Positions 57,005-64,000 of a DNA stretch of 64,000 nucleotides are shown here, piece after piece (the first letter of the stretch is position 1; each line of letters starts with the position of its first letter). The notes beneath the pieces were generated by a model. It had not been told where the DNA came from, did not search any database, and saw only the letters and a program-made list of their open reading frames with translations. Origin of the DNA: Anaerolineales bacterium UBA5195 (GTDB taxonomy: Bacteria; Chloroflexota; Anaerolineae; Anaerolineales; Villigracilaceae); NCBI GenBank assembly GCA_002412925.1, contig DHVZ01000003.1:62001-126000 (forward strand). Reading direction: 5' to 3'. The translations under genes and the position numbers were made by a program.

Positions 57005-58405
57005 CTACATATTCTGGATGATCGCATCTCCGAACTCGGAACACTTGACTTCAGTGGCAGCGTCCATCAACCGGGCGAAGTCGTAAGTGACGATCTTTTT
57101 GGCAATCGCGCCTTCCATGCCTTTGACGATCAGATCGGCGGCCTCGGCCCAGCCTAAATAGCGGAACATCATCTCGCCAGAAAGGATAACCGAGCCGGGA
57201 TTGACCTTGTCCAGGTCGGCGTACTTCGGCGCGGTGCCGTGGGTCGCTTCGAAGATGGCGTGACCCGTCTCATAGTTGATGTTCGCGCCGGGGGCGATGC
57301 CGATTCCGCCCACCTGGGCAGCCAGCGCGTCTGACAGGTAATCACCATTCAGGTTCAGGGTGGCGATGACGTCATAATCCCTTGGCCGGATGATGGTAAA
57401 TTGCAGGCTGACATCGGCAATCGAATCCTTAATCATCAACTTCGATTTCCACTTACCCTCGCCGTGCGTGTCCCACAACTTGAGCGCTGCTTCCACTTCG
57501 CTTTTGATATCGTTCTGCTGGGAAGGCGACATCATCTCGAAACCGGGGTCGATCTGCCTGGCATTTTCTTCCACGCTCAAAGCGGGGTTTTTCTCCTTGT
57601 TGCCCAAGATCCACGCTTCGCGCTCGGTGACAAGCGCGTTACGGAATTCGCGTTTGGCCAGTGCATAACCCCAATCCTTGAATGCGCCTTCGGTGAACTT
57701 CATAATATTGCCTTTGTGGACGAAGTTCACGCTCTTGCGCCTGTTGTCCAGTGCCCATTGAATGGCAGCGCGGACGAGGCGTTCGGTACCTTCCACAGAA
57801 ACCGGCTTGAGACCGATCCCGGCCGTATCAGGAAAGCGCATCTTGGCATATTCCTTGGGGAAGGCCTCTTTGAATAATTGCTTGAACTTCTTATTCTCTT
57901 CGGTGCCGTAGGCAAATTCGATGCCGGTATAAATATCTTCTGTGTTTTCGCGGAATATGACCATGTCCACATATTCCGGGTGCTTGACCGGTGAGGGAAC
58001 ACCGGTATAGTAACGTACCGGGCGCTGGCAGACGTACAGATCGAGCAGTTTGCGCAGGGCCACGTTCAACGAGCGGAAGCCGCCGCTGATTGGCGTGGTG
58101 AGCGGCCCCTTAATGCCGACCATGAACTCGGTAAAAGCCTCGATGGTTTCATCGGGCAGCCAGGTCTGGAACTGATGGAAAGCCTTCTCTCCCGCGAATA
58201 CCTCCATCCAGTGGATTTTGCGTTTCCCTCCATAAGCCTTCTCGACTGCGGCGTCAAAAACGCGCACGGACGCGCGCCAGATGTCGCGACCAGTCCCATC
58301 GCCCTCGATGAATGGCAGGATCGGATTATCCGGAACCTGTAAAATCCCGTTCTGGATGCTGATTTTCGCCCCGCCTGCGGGCACTTTTACCAATTTGTAT
58401 GCCAT
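57005..58405 (-). CDS. icd: Isocitrate dehydrogenase, NADP-dependent
   Basis: This 466-residue enzyme oxidatively decarboxylates isocitrate to 2-oxoglutarate. The substrate site is DMVIFRENTEDIYTGIEF, and the metal and catalytic site is NLNGDYLSDALAAQVGGIG. Cofactor choice is NADP because HGTAPKYADLDKVNPGS carries the Lys-Tyr pair of NADP enzymes. It is about 50 residues longer than the E. coli protein, with the extra segment near residues 265-315, as in cyanobacterial and related long forms. AAGGAGA precedes the ATG at 58405. It is monocistronic and supplies the TCA cycle with sdhCDAB. Confidence 0.96.
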   Translation of the reverse strand: MAYKLVKVPAGGAKISIQNGILQVPDNPILPFIEGDGTGRDIWRASVRVFDAAVEKAYGGKRKIHWMEVFAGEKAFHQFQTWLPDETIEAFTEFMVGIKGPLTTPISGGFRSLNVALRKLLDLYVCQRPVRYYTGVPSPVKHPEYVDMVIFRENTEDIYTGIEFAYGTEENKKFKQLFKEAFPKEYAKMRFPDTAGIGLKPVSVEGTERLVRAAIQWALDNRRKSVNFVHKGNIMKFTEGAFKDWGYALAKREFRNALVTEREAWILGNKEKNPALSVEENARQIDPGFEMMSPSQQNDIKSEVEAALKLWDTHGEGKWKSKLMIKDSIADVSLQFTIIRPRDYDVIATLNLNGDYLSDALAAQVGGIGIAPGANINYETGHAIFEATHGTAPKYADLDKVNPGSVILSGEMMFRYLGWAEAADLIVKGMEGAIAKKIVTYDFARLMDAATEVKCSEFGDAIIQNM

Positions 58406-58511
58406 CTTCTTTCTCCTTTGGATCATGCTCATCGGAATTATAGCATCCAGGCGAGGTAGGTTCTAGTGATGATTGTCATGACTGTTTTGACAATTGCGGT
58501 GGTTTTTCCCA

Positions 58512-58570
58512 TGATTAGTAATTCATGAAACACTCGGAAATTCTTTCAACTTTCATGAAGTACTGATTGT
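58512..58570. repeat. Interspersed inverted repeat, copy 3 (TTCACGAAA family)
   Basis: The copy begins GATTAGTAATTCATGAAAC and ends ACTTTCATGAAGTACTGATT. Compensating changes (CATG in both arms where copy 2 has CGTG/CACG) keep the stem pairing. It ends just before the comEC stop codon. Confidence 0.7.
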
Positions 58571-58574
58571 TGGA

Positions 58575-60926
58575 TTACTTACGCTCGACGGTAATCCACA
58601 CCTGTTGGCCGTCACTGGACAGGTCAATCCACCCGTTCACATCGGTGCGTGTTAAGTTGGCTTTTTCCAGGGCTGTCAGCAGTTCCGGCGAGGGCAGGCC
58701 ATCGGGGTCGCCTGCCGCAACGCTGATAACCACCATCTCCGGTTTGAGATTTTCCAGCCACTCCGGCGGGTTCGACGGGGCGTAGCCGCTTTCAGCCAGC
58801 AGCAACGCCGTTAGTGGGCCAAGCTCTTTGCCGTAATTTAATTCCGCGAAAGAGTCGAAGTCCACGCCAACGGGCAAAAGTGCCTTGAAGGAACCCATTT
58901 CAACACACAAGATCGCCCCACGCGGTGAGACTGCCAGGATGCGCAGTTGCGCGCCATCTCCCAGGTCAAAGGATGTGCCTGTATCGGCCTTCTCCAGTGG
59001 GATGTGGTTGGTGGTCAACCAAACCTCCAGGCGCCGGGAATAGAAGGAGGCCTGCGGATTGCCCGCCCAGAGCACAGATTTGGGCCGGTACTGCTCGAGC
59101 ACGCGCGGTAAGGCCGCAACCTGGTTCTCCTGTGTGGAAGCCACCACCAGATAATCGAGGCCGCGGTTGAAGGGTGGAATCCGCCGCCCGAGTTGGTCGA
59201 CCAGTGTTGAGGGACTCTCCCCGCCATTGACGAGCACAAAGCGCCCGCCGGGGGTTTTGATCAAAATCCCATCGGCAGAGCCCACGTTGAGGAATGTGAC
59301 GTGCAGGCGGCCATCGGGAGCATTCAGCACGGAACGATACGTCAAAAAAGTGAGCGCGGCCAGCACAGAGAGGCATAAGGCGGGGCTAAAAAATCCTTTT
59401 ACGCGAGGCCAGGCAAAGGTGAGTCCGAATAAAATCGCGTAGAACAGGATGACTGCCAGCAGGCTGAAATCGCCCAGGATCATGACTCCGCCCGGGAATC
59501 CATTGAAAAATTCCACCATGCGGATGGTATAGGCGGCAAATGGCCAAGCTACCCAGGCCAAAACCTGTCCGAGGGGCATGTAAAGATGGCTGAGCAGCAC
59601 CGCCAGCCCGCCAAGCACCATCACCGCTGGTTGGGGCGGCAGCACAACCGGGTTGGCAATCAAGGAGACCAGGGACACGCGGTTGAAATGATAACTGGTG
59701 ATGGGCAGGGTGGTAACTTGCGCGGCAAGGGTCAGCAGGAAATAATCAGAAAAAGGCCCGATAAATTTATCGATGCTGGAGGCTGGAAAATAGTGTGCCA
59801 GGAAGGCTGCAACGGCATTCTGCATGGGTTGGGCATAAAGGACGAGGCCCAACGTGGCCGCAAAGGAAAGCTGGAAGCCGATATCCCATAAAACAAAGGG
59901 ATTAAACATGGCCATGACCAAGGCAGAAGCGGCCAGCGCAGTCAATGCCAGGTTGCGCCTGCCAAATTGCGAGGCGATAATTGAAAGTGTGCCCATGATG
60001 GCGGCGCGCACCACCGAGGCGCTGGCCCCCACCAGCAGGGTGTAAAAAATGATACTCAGGATGGCAAAAACAGCGCCGAGGTTTTTCCCAAAGAAGCGGT
60101 TAAAGAGGGTCACAAAGATCCCGGCAATGATGGCAATGTTGAATCCTGAAATGGCGATGATATGCGCCGTGCCGGTGTTCTTGAAAGCCTGCTGCACAGC
60201 AGAGGGCATGTTGTTGTCTTCCCCCAGCAAGATTCCGGCCAGCAGCGAGGCCTCGGGAGATGGGAATAACTGGTAAACATGCTCCAGCATGCTGGCCTTG
60301 ATGTTGTACATGAAGGCCCAGAGCGGGTTGATTTCTGGCCCCGGCAAGATAGTGACGGAATAGGCGCTCAAGGTCGAGTGGATGCCTTGCATGGCCAGGT
60401 AATCGCGGTAAGAGAATTCCTCATTCTCGGGTGGTATCTGGACGAAACCGCGCACGCGGACGTGGTCGCCGTAGACGACTGCATACTCTTTCGTCAGCCG
60501 CACCAGGAGTATGCCCGAAACATCCTGGTCGCCTGCGCCGGTGTCCACTTTCCTGACATCAATCCGCAAGTTCATATAGGTATCGCGGATATCCGGCGGT
60601 TCGGCCAGGATCCCGGTCACATAGACCCTCTGGGGGGTTTCGTTGTAATAGGCAATCAGGTTGGGCATCGGCACGAGCGGCGGCTGCGCCATCTGGTAGC
60701 GCACTGCCCCCAGGAATAGGAAGCCCGGCAGGAGCAGAATTGCAAAAGTCCAGCGCCGGTGGACGAGGCGCAAGAGAATCGCCACAAGCATGGCCAGGAA
60801 GGCCAGCCCAAACCAGGCCAGGGTTGGCAGGGCCACCAGGCTGGCAAGGATAATGCCCGCCAAGAGCGCCGCGCTGATCCACAGCAGGGGGGAATTGGAT
60901 ATTTGCTCAGGGATGGATGACTTCAC
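58575..60926 (-). CDS. comEC: ComEC/Rec2-type DNA uptake channel with a degenerate metallo-beta-lactamase domain
   Basis: This 783-residue membrane protein carries the natural-transformation channel. An N-terminal helix group and OB-like DUF4131 domain come first, then the competence domain (HIIAISGFNIAIIAGIFVTL, LVGASASVVRAAIMGTL, FQLSFAATLGLVLYAQP). The C-terminal metallo-beta-lactamase-like domain (from about 535) keeps the fold start FLNVGSADGILIKTPGGRFV but lacks the metal ligands: the usual DVGQGD, LIDGG and THxHxDH read NVGSADG, LVNGG and ASTQENQ. It should therefore not cut DNA. The GTG start has TATAAA 8 bases upstream and no ribosome site. No other competence genes are adjacent. Confidence 0.9.
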   Translation of the reverse strand: MKSSIPEQISNSPLLWISAALLAGIILASLVALPTLAWFGLAFLAMLVAILLRLVHRRWTFAILLLPGFLFLGAVRYQMAQPPLVPMPNLIAYYNETPQRVYVTGILAEPPDIRDTYMNLRIDVRKVDTGAGDQDVSGILLVRLTKEYAVVYGDHVRVRGFVQIPPENEEFSYRDYLAMQGIHSTLSAYSVTILPGPEINPLWAFMYNIKASMLEHVYQLFPSPEASLLAGILLGEDNNMPSAVQQAFKNTGTAHIIAISGFNIAIIAGIFVTLFNRFFGKNLGAVFAILSIIFYTLLVGASASVVRAAIMGTLSIIASQFGRRNLALTALAASALVMAMFNPFVLWDIGFQLSFAATLGLVLYAQPMQNAVAAFLAHYFPASSIDKFIGPFSDYFLLTLAAQVTTLPITSYHFNRVSLVSLIANPVVLPPQPAVMVLGGLAVLLSHLYMPLGQVLAWVAWPFAAYTIRMVEFFNGFPGGVMILGDFSLLAVILFYAILFGLTFAWPRVKGFFSPALCLSVLAALTFLTYRSVLNAPDGRLHVTFLNVGSADGILIKTPGGRFVLVNGGESPSTLVDQLGRRIPPFNRGLDYLVVASTQENQVAALPRVLEQYRPKSVLWAGNPQASFYSRRLEVWLTTNHIPLEKADTGTSFDLGDGAQLRILAVSPRGAILCVEMGSFKALLPVGVDFDSFAELNYGKELGPLTALLLAESGYAPSNPPEWLENLKPEMVVISVAAGDPDGLPSPELLTALEKANLTRTDVNGWIDLSSDGQQVWITVERK

Positions 60927-60956
60927 AGGCTGATTTTATACCCTTAACGGCATAAA

Positions 60957-60980
60957 TTGCGGGGTCTTACCGCTGAGAAT
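60957..60980. repeat. Short dispersed repeat (TGCGGGGTCTTACC type), copy 1
   Basis: TGCGGGGTCTTACC followed by RCxGAGA occurs here and at 63125-63144, both in gaps between minus-strand genes. Function is unknown. Confidence 0.45.
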
Positions 60981-61033
60981 TTCAAAGAATCTTTTGCAGC
61001 GGGAATAGCACAGTTTTTGCCAGGGCAGTGGAT

Positions 61034-61063
61034 AAAAAAACGCCCCGGAAAAACTCCGAGGCG
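61034..61063 (-). terminator. Terminator of the DUF362 gene
   Basis: On the minus strand an 8-bp stem (CGCCTCGG with CCGGGGCG, one wobble) and a 7-base loop precede seven T residues, 31 bases past the stop codon. Confidence 0.85.
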
Positions 61064-61093
61064 GTGAAAGGAAAAATCAACATTGGTTAAGTC

Positions 61094-62215
61094 TTAGCGC
61101 GTTTTTTCGCGCATCAGGTAACCTTCCTTCTGGTACCGTTGGAAGTGCTGACCCCATTCCGTTTCTACGCACCATTTCTCGGCCACGGCTTTGTACTTCA
61201 GTGGCCAGAACATGTAATCCTGTTCGACTTCGCCGATGAAGGTTGGGACGATCACGAACGGGGTGCGGAAGATCAGCTTCTGGAAGACTTTGGTCGGGCC
61301 GTACCAGGAAAGCCAGGCCAGGAAATTGTGGAAGGTTTTCCCAACCGAGAAGTTCCAGTTGACGCCCGAAATATCGTCGCCGACAATTTCGATCTCGCGC
61401 GGGTCGCCGATTCCCAGGCCTGCGTCGTGCGCCAGGCGGATATATTTAATGCTGAGCGGGTCGAAGCCCATTAGTTTGGCGGCGACTGCGTCAATGGCGA
61501 CCTGGTCCGAGGAGGCCAGGATCACGTTTTTGATGGTCGGGATCAGCATCCGGGGGCCGGCGCCGTTCCCGGCGGTCGTCCCGTCCATCACCGCAAAAAT
61601 CCCGGGGTGGATTTCTTTCTGGATCGCCAGTAAATCAACCAGTGTCTCGTGGATCCAGGTATGGGTGTAATGCCGGAACTTGCTCAGCAGGCCACCGAAG
61701 GCGTTTTTCATCGCCCCGGTCGTGGTGGTGTAGATGTGGGTCTTGACCGTCGGCAGGTGGACGATGTTTTTCCCGATAAAGTAATCGGGGATGTGAATGC
61801 CTTCGGGGTAGATATGATCGAGGGCCAGCATTTTGGCCTTGGGTTTGAAGGGGATCCAGGTCATCTCTTCTGTGCGGAAGTTGTACTTGACCGGCAGGTT
61901 GTACTGCTTGAAGATCGGCACATAGCCGTTCAGGTCTTCACCCTTGAAAGCGTTGGTGACAACTGTCTGGTTCTGGACGCAGACCAGGTCCTCGTACCCG
62001 GCGTTTTTCAGGGCCAAGATTGAGCCTTCGAGCTGCCAGGGAGTGGTGTTGGCGCCGGGCATCGGGAAATGCCAGGTAATGTTGTCCTTTAAAATGGTGG
62101 TCGCCTTGGGATCAAGCGCCTCTTTGACACCTGCCAGGGCGTACAGGCGCTCGTAGTCTTCCAGCACGGTTTCCGGTTTTGTATATAAAACAGCAACTTT
62201 GGATTTTGTCGTCAT
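61094..62215 (-). CDS. DUF362 domain-containing protein
   Basis: This 373-residue soluble protein fits the DUF362 family. It opens KVAVLYTKPETVLEDYERLY and contains TTILKDNITWHFPMPGANTT, IVHLPTVKTHIYTTTTGAMKN with the family's KTH...GAMKN core, and the closing ASSDQVAIDAVAAKLMGFDP. Many DUF362 proteins are linked to FeS ferredoxin domains, but this one has no cysteine cluster and only scattered cysteines. Function is unknown. It stands alone with its own terminator. Confidence 0.88.
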   Translation of the reverse strand: MTTKSKVAVLYTKPETVLEDYERLYALAGVKEALDPKATTILKDNITWHFPMPGANTTPWQLEGSILALKNAGYEDLVCVQNQTVVTNAFKGEDLNGYVPIFKQYNLPVKYNFRTEEMTWIPFKPKAKMLALDHIYPEGIHIPDYFIGKNIVHLPTVKTHIYTTTTGAMKNAFGGLLSKFRHYTHTWIHETLVDLLAIQKEIHPGIFAVMDGTTAGNGAGPRMLIPTIKNVILASSDQVAIDAVAAKLMGFDPLSIKYIRLAHDAGLGIGDPREIEIVGDDISGVNWNFSVGKTFHNFLAWLSWYGPTKVFQKLIFRTPFVIVPTFIGEVEQDYMFWPLKYKAVAEKWCVETEWGQHFQRYQKEGYLMREKTR

Positions 62216-62356
62216 ACTTATTTTCCTGTTTGAATTTTTGCAGGCCTGTTGGCCCGACGGTTTGGATAAACGCGATAAACTTCGGCTACAAACTGGGATT
62301 ATAGTTGAAAATCAGCGTTGCGACGAGTTTTACCGGGCAATGGATCCCATATCGAA

Positions 62357-62863
62357 CTACCTGCCTCCCATCCAGGAAGGCCATTTTTTTGTAGATGACG
62401 GGTTTGCCCTGGCGATTGCCTGCTGGACCTCATCGCAAAACTTTTCCAATACTGGCCCCGGCTCCATGCCGATGTAGCCGCTCATGCTGGCCGAGCCCCC
62501 AATAATCCCCGAAATTTGCAGCCCGGCATCGCTGATAAAAATGGATGCATATGGTTTCACTCGAATAAACCCGAGGTCTGCTCCCGTGACTGTTACCCCG
62601 CTCTGCAGCCCGCCGCGCGCCCAAACAAGGTTTGTGGAGGTAAGCAGCACCGCCGTATAAATTGGCGGTTCCATCTGATCGCCCAGCAGGGAAGCCAGCC
62701 AGCCGGGTTCTTTCTTTTCAGAAACGGTTTCACAACACAACAAGGTTTCAGTTTCGACTTCGCCTAATGTGTTTTTCTGAAAATATTCAACAATCGCCCG
62801 GCGCAATTCGGGCCGCAATTGGTTGACAGAACATTCGATGGTCGAGCGGGTATAGTCACTCAT
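62357..62863 (-). CDS. Unknown protein with PH-like core
   Basis: This 168-residue soluble protein is not recognised. A helical start (CSVNQLRPELRRAIVEYFQK) leads into an antiparallel-beta stretch (PIYTAVLLTSTNLVWARGG, VTVTGADLGFIRVKPY) followed by a C-terminal helix, as in PH-like domains. The segment TETLLCCETVSEKK and the glycine-rich GIIGGSASMSGYIGMEPG are its most distinctive parts. A weak AGAGAA site precedes the ATG at 62863. It lies alone between the DUF362 and GGDEF genes. Confidence 0.6.
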   Translation of the reverse strand: MSDYTRSTIECSVNQLRPELRRAIVEYFQKNTLGEVETETLLCCETVSEKKEPGWLASLLGDQMEPPIYTAVLLTSTNLVWARGGLQSGVTVTGADLGFIRVKPYASIFISDAGLQISGIIGGSASMSGYIGMEPGPVLEKFCDEVQQAIARANPSSTKKWPSWMGGR

Positions 62864-63031
62864 CAGATTCTCTTTTCGTTTTGGGAACAATTTTGTTGGT
62901 CCGAATTATAGCATCTTGCGGGCGAGCACTTTTATGTCTCCAGGATTTTCCCGCCCGCCCTGGTGGTTTTACGGGGTGAAGAGTGCCTGGCTGTCTTAGC
63001 TGTGTGTCAGCTTCGCGTCCACAGAAAAAAC

Positions 63032-63082
63032 CGGAAATTTGATATTCGTGCGTGCAAAGCACGCACGAATATCAAATTTCCG
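63032..63082. repeat. Perfect 24-bp inverted repeat with 3-base loop
   Basis: Two exactly complementary 24-base arms (starting CGGAAATTTGATATTCGTGC) surround AAA. No T-run follows, so this is more likely a palindromic mobile repeat than a terminator. It fills the 300-base gap between the unknown gene and the GGDEF gene together with the short TGCGGGGTCTTACC repeat. Confidence 0.85.
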
Positions 63083-63123
63083 ACCCTTCTCAACATCTGG
63101 TGTACGCACGCTCATACCCCAAA

Positions 63124-63144
63124 ATGCGGGGTCTTACCACGGAG
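63124..63144. repeat. Short dispersed repeat (TGCGGGGTCTTACC type), copy 2
   Basis: This copy shares 14 identical bases and the trailing GAGA with the copy at 60957. It lies 19 bases before the GGDEF gene's stop codon. Confidence 0.45.
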
Positions 63145-63162
63145 ATTCCCAGAGAGCCACTT

Positions 63163-64000
63163 TTATTCGGCCAAGCAGACTTTGTTTCTCCCCGTTGCCT
63201 TGGCCTGGTACATGGCGGCATCTGCCCGCCTGACAGCATCCTGAATATCCGCTTCACCGCTCCGATAATTGGAAACCCCGAGGCTGATGGTGAAATGAAT
63301 GTCTTTATCTTCAATCCACAGTTTCTGATTGGCGATTCTCAATCGAATCCGTTCTGCAATTGTTTCAGCCAATTCCGATTGGCAGCCCGAAAGGACGATC
63401 GCAAATTCTTCGCCGCCCACCCGACCAACAATATCCCCTGTGCGCAGTGAGCGGGTTAATTCTCTCGCCAGGTTCTTTAATATAATGTCGCCAACATGAT
63501 GTCCATGGTTATCATTGATCAGCTTGAAATGATCGATATCCAAGACAAAAACGGCCGGACCAATGCAGACATCAGACTCCAGCCGGTCAAGTAAAAGCTG
63601 CGTTTTTTCAAAAAAGCCCCGGCGATTCAACAGCCCGGTTAGTGGATCAGTCAGAACAAGTTTCTGCAATTTTTTCTCGAGCTTCTTCTCCAACTCCAGG
63701 GCCTTTTTGTGCGAAGTTATGTTGAACGCCATCCAGACAGCCAGCAGGGGTTGTTCGGCCTCGACCTTGATTGGGGAAATATGCGCTTCGAACCATTGCG
63801 TTCCCACCGGGCCAAGCTTGTCTTTATACTCATCTATGTTTTCGGGCGTGATGGAATAAACGAAGCTGACCACCTCGCCAGTTTTCATTGCTTTTCTGAG
63901 TTGGGCAAGAAACTGGTCAGCTTTTTTCTGATCGAAGACTTCATCAAGCGTTTTCCCTATCAGGTGCCTGGCATCATGGTACTTGCCTCGATCACTCCCG
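63163..64000 (-). CDS. PAS-GGDEF diguanylate cyclase (5' partial)
   Basis: The frame is open to the window end, giving the C-terminal 279 residues. The first part is a PAS domain (LIGKTLDEVFDQKKADQFLA, then QWFEAHISPIKVEAEQPLLA). A coiled linker rich in Lys/Leu (KKALELEKKLEKKLQKLVL) follows, then the GGDEF domain with DPLTGLLNRRGFF and active-site GRVGGEEF (GGEEF form), so it should make cyclic di-GMP. DIDHFKLINDNHGH gives the metal site. The inhibitory RxxD site, five residues before GGEEF, reads RTGD, so product inhibition is possible. The N-terminal sensor is outside the window. Confidence 0.93.
   Translation of the reverse strand, partial: GSDRGKYHDARHLIGKTLDEVFDQKKADQFLAQLRKAMKTGEVVSFVYSITPENIDEYKDKLGPVGTQWFEAHISPIKVEAEQPLLAVWMAFNITSHKKALELEKKLEKKLQKLVLTDPLTGLLNRRGFFEKTQLLLDRLESDVCIGPAVFVLDIDHFKLINDNHGHHVGDIILKNLARELTRSLRTGDIVGRVGGEEFAIVLSGCQSELAETIAERIRLRIANQKLWIEDKDIHFTISLGVSNYRSGEADIQDAVRRADAAMYQAKATGRNKVCLAE

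Noticed and set aside
1..64000. Insertion sequence or transposase genes
   Set aside because: No transposase or integrase motif was found in any substantial reading frame; mobile signals are limited to small palindromic repeats.

Overview
The window looks like a chromosomal segment of a Chloroflexota bacterium, most likely of the Anaerolineae. This is inferred from gene content and not from a marker gene: SpoVS beside a replication origin, repeated DUF5671-like membrane segments, an FMN-riboswitch RibXY-type riboflavin transporter, a Rieske/cytochrome b complex with c-type haem fused to the cytochrome b C-terminal part, and no rRNA or tRNA. The DNA is GC-rich except for a few AT-rich islands. 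The metabolism implied is respiratory and heterotrophic: sugar uptake, an oxidative TCA cycle, a quinol-oxidising bc-type complex and a DMSO-reductase-like enzyme.

Layout. 1-2.7 kb: a sugar ABC transporter (binding protein cut by the window edge, two permeases). 2.8-6.6 kb: a molybdopterin oxidoreductase and a fused FeS/membrane-anchor subunit, divergent from an 800-base gene graveyard (SIS-domain remnant, broken DUF4145 gene). 7.4-12.8 kb, minus strand: pdxS, pdxT, an acetyltransferase-like gene, a small unknown gene, an R3H/AAA ATPase and tmk. 13.1-16.4 kb: a GntR(YtrA)-type regulator, a slipin, an SdpI-like protein, a DUF4177 protein and a CPBP protease, with two parS-like sites around the SdpI gene. 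16.5-19.3 kb: a GAF histidine kinase and a membrane glycosyltransferase. 19.3-28.6 kb, minus strand: a PEP/pyruvate-binding protein, dnaN, three membrane genes, a lamin-tail-domain surface protein and spoVS.

At 28.6-29.0 kb lies a strong candidate for the chromosomal origin: seven DnaA boxes, a DnaA-trio/unwinding element next to an AT-rich stretch, and a 30-bp perfect palindrome. Genes on its left run mainly on the minus strand and genes further right mainly on the plus strand, as expected around a bidirectional origin. dnaN is 6 kb away and parS 14 kb away, but no dnaA is in the window.

29.1-38.3 kb: a nucleotidyltransferase, a deoxynucleoside kinase, a glycan cluster (acyltransferase, two GT4 enzymes, FkbM methyltransferase), deoB, a MaoC/CitE-like pair and an EamA transporter. 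38.3-42.9 kb: a T-box leader with esterase, DinB-like and valS genes. 43-47.9 kb: an FHA-GAF-adenylate cyclase, a ferredoxin, then an FMN riboswitch and a three-gene riboflavin-type ABC transporter. 48-50.3 kb: a multidomain C39-like/muramidase/SH3 protein. 50.5-53.8 kb: sdhCDAB. 54.2-56.8 kb: Rieske, cytochrome b and a cytochrome b/c fusion. 57-64 kb: icd, comEC, a DUF362 protein, an unknown protein and a PAS-GGDEF protein cut by the window end.

A recurring theme is small palindromic repeats. Some lie between genes in several copies, some are inserted in frame inside genes (dmsA-like, valS, a glycosyltransferase), and one sits in the T-box leader. Several genes also appear to be transcribed from promoters placed 6-8 bases before the start codon, so their mRNAs would be leaderless.
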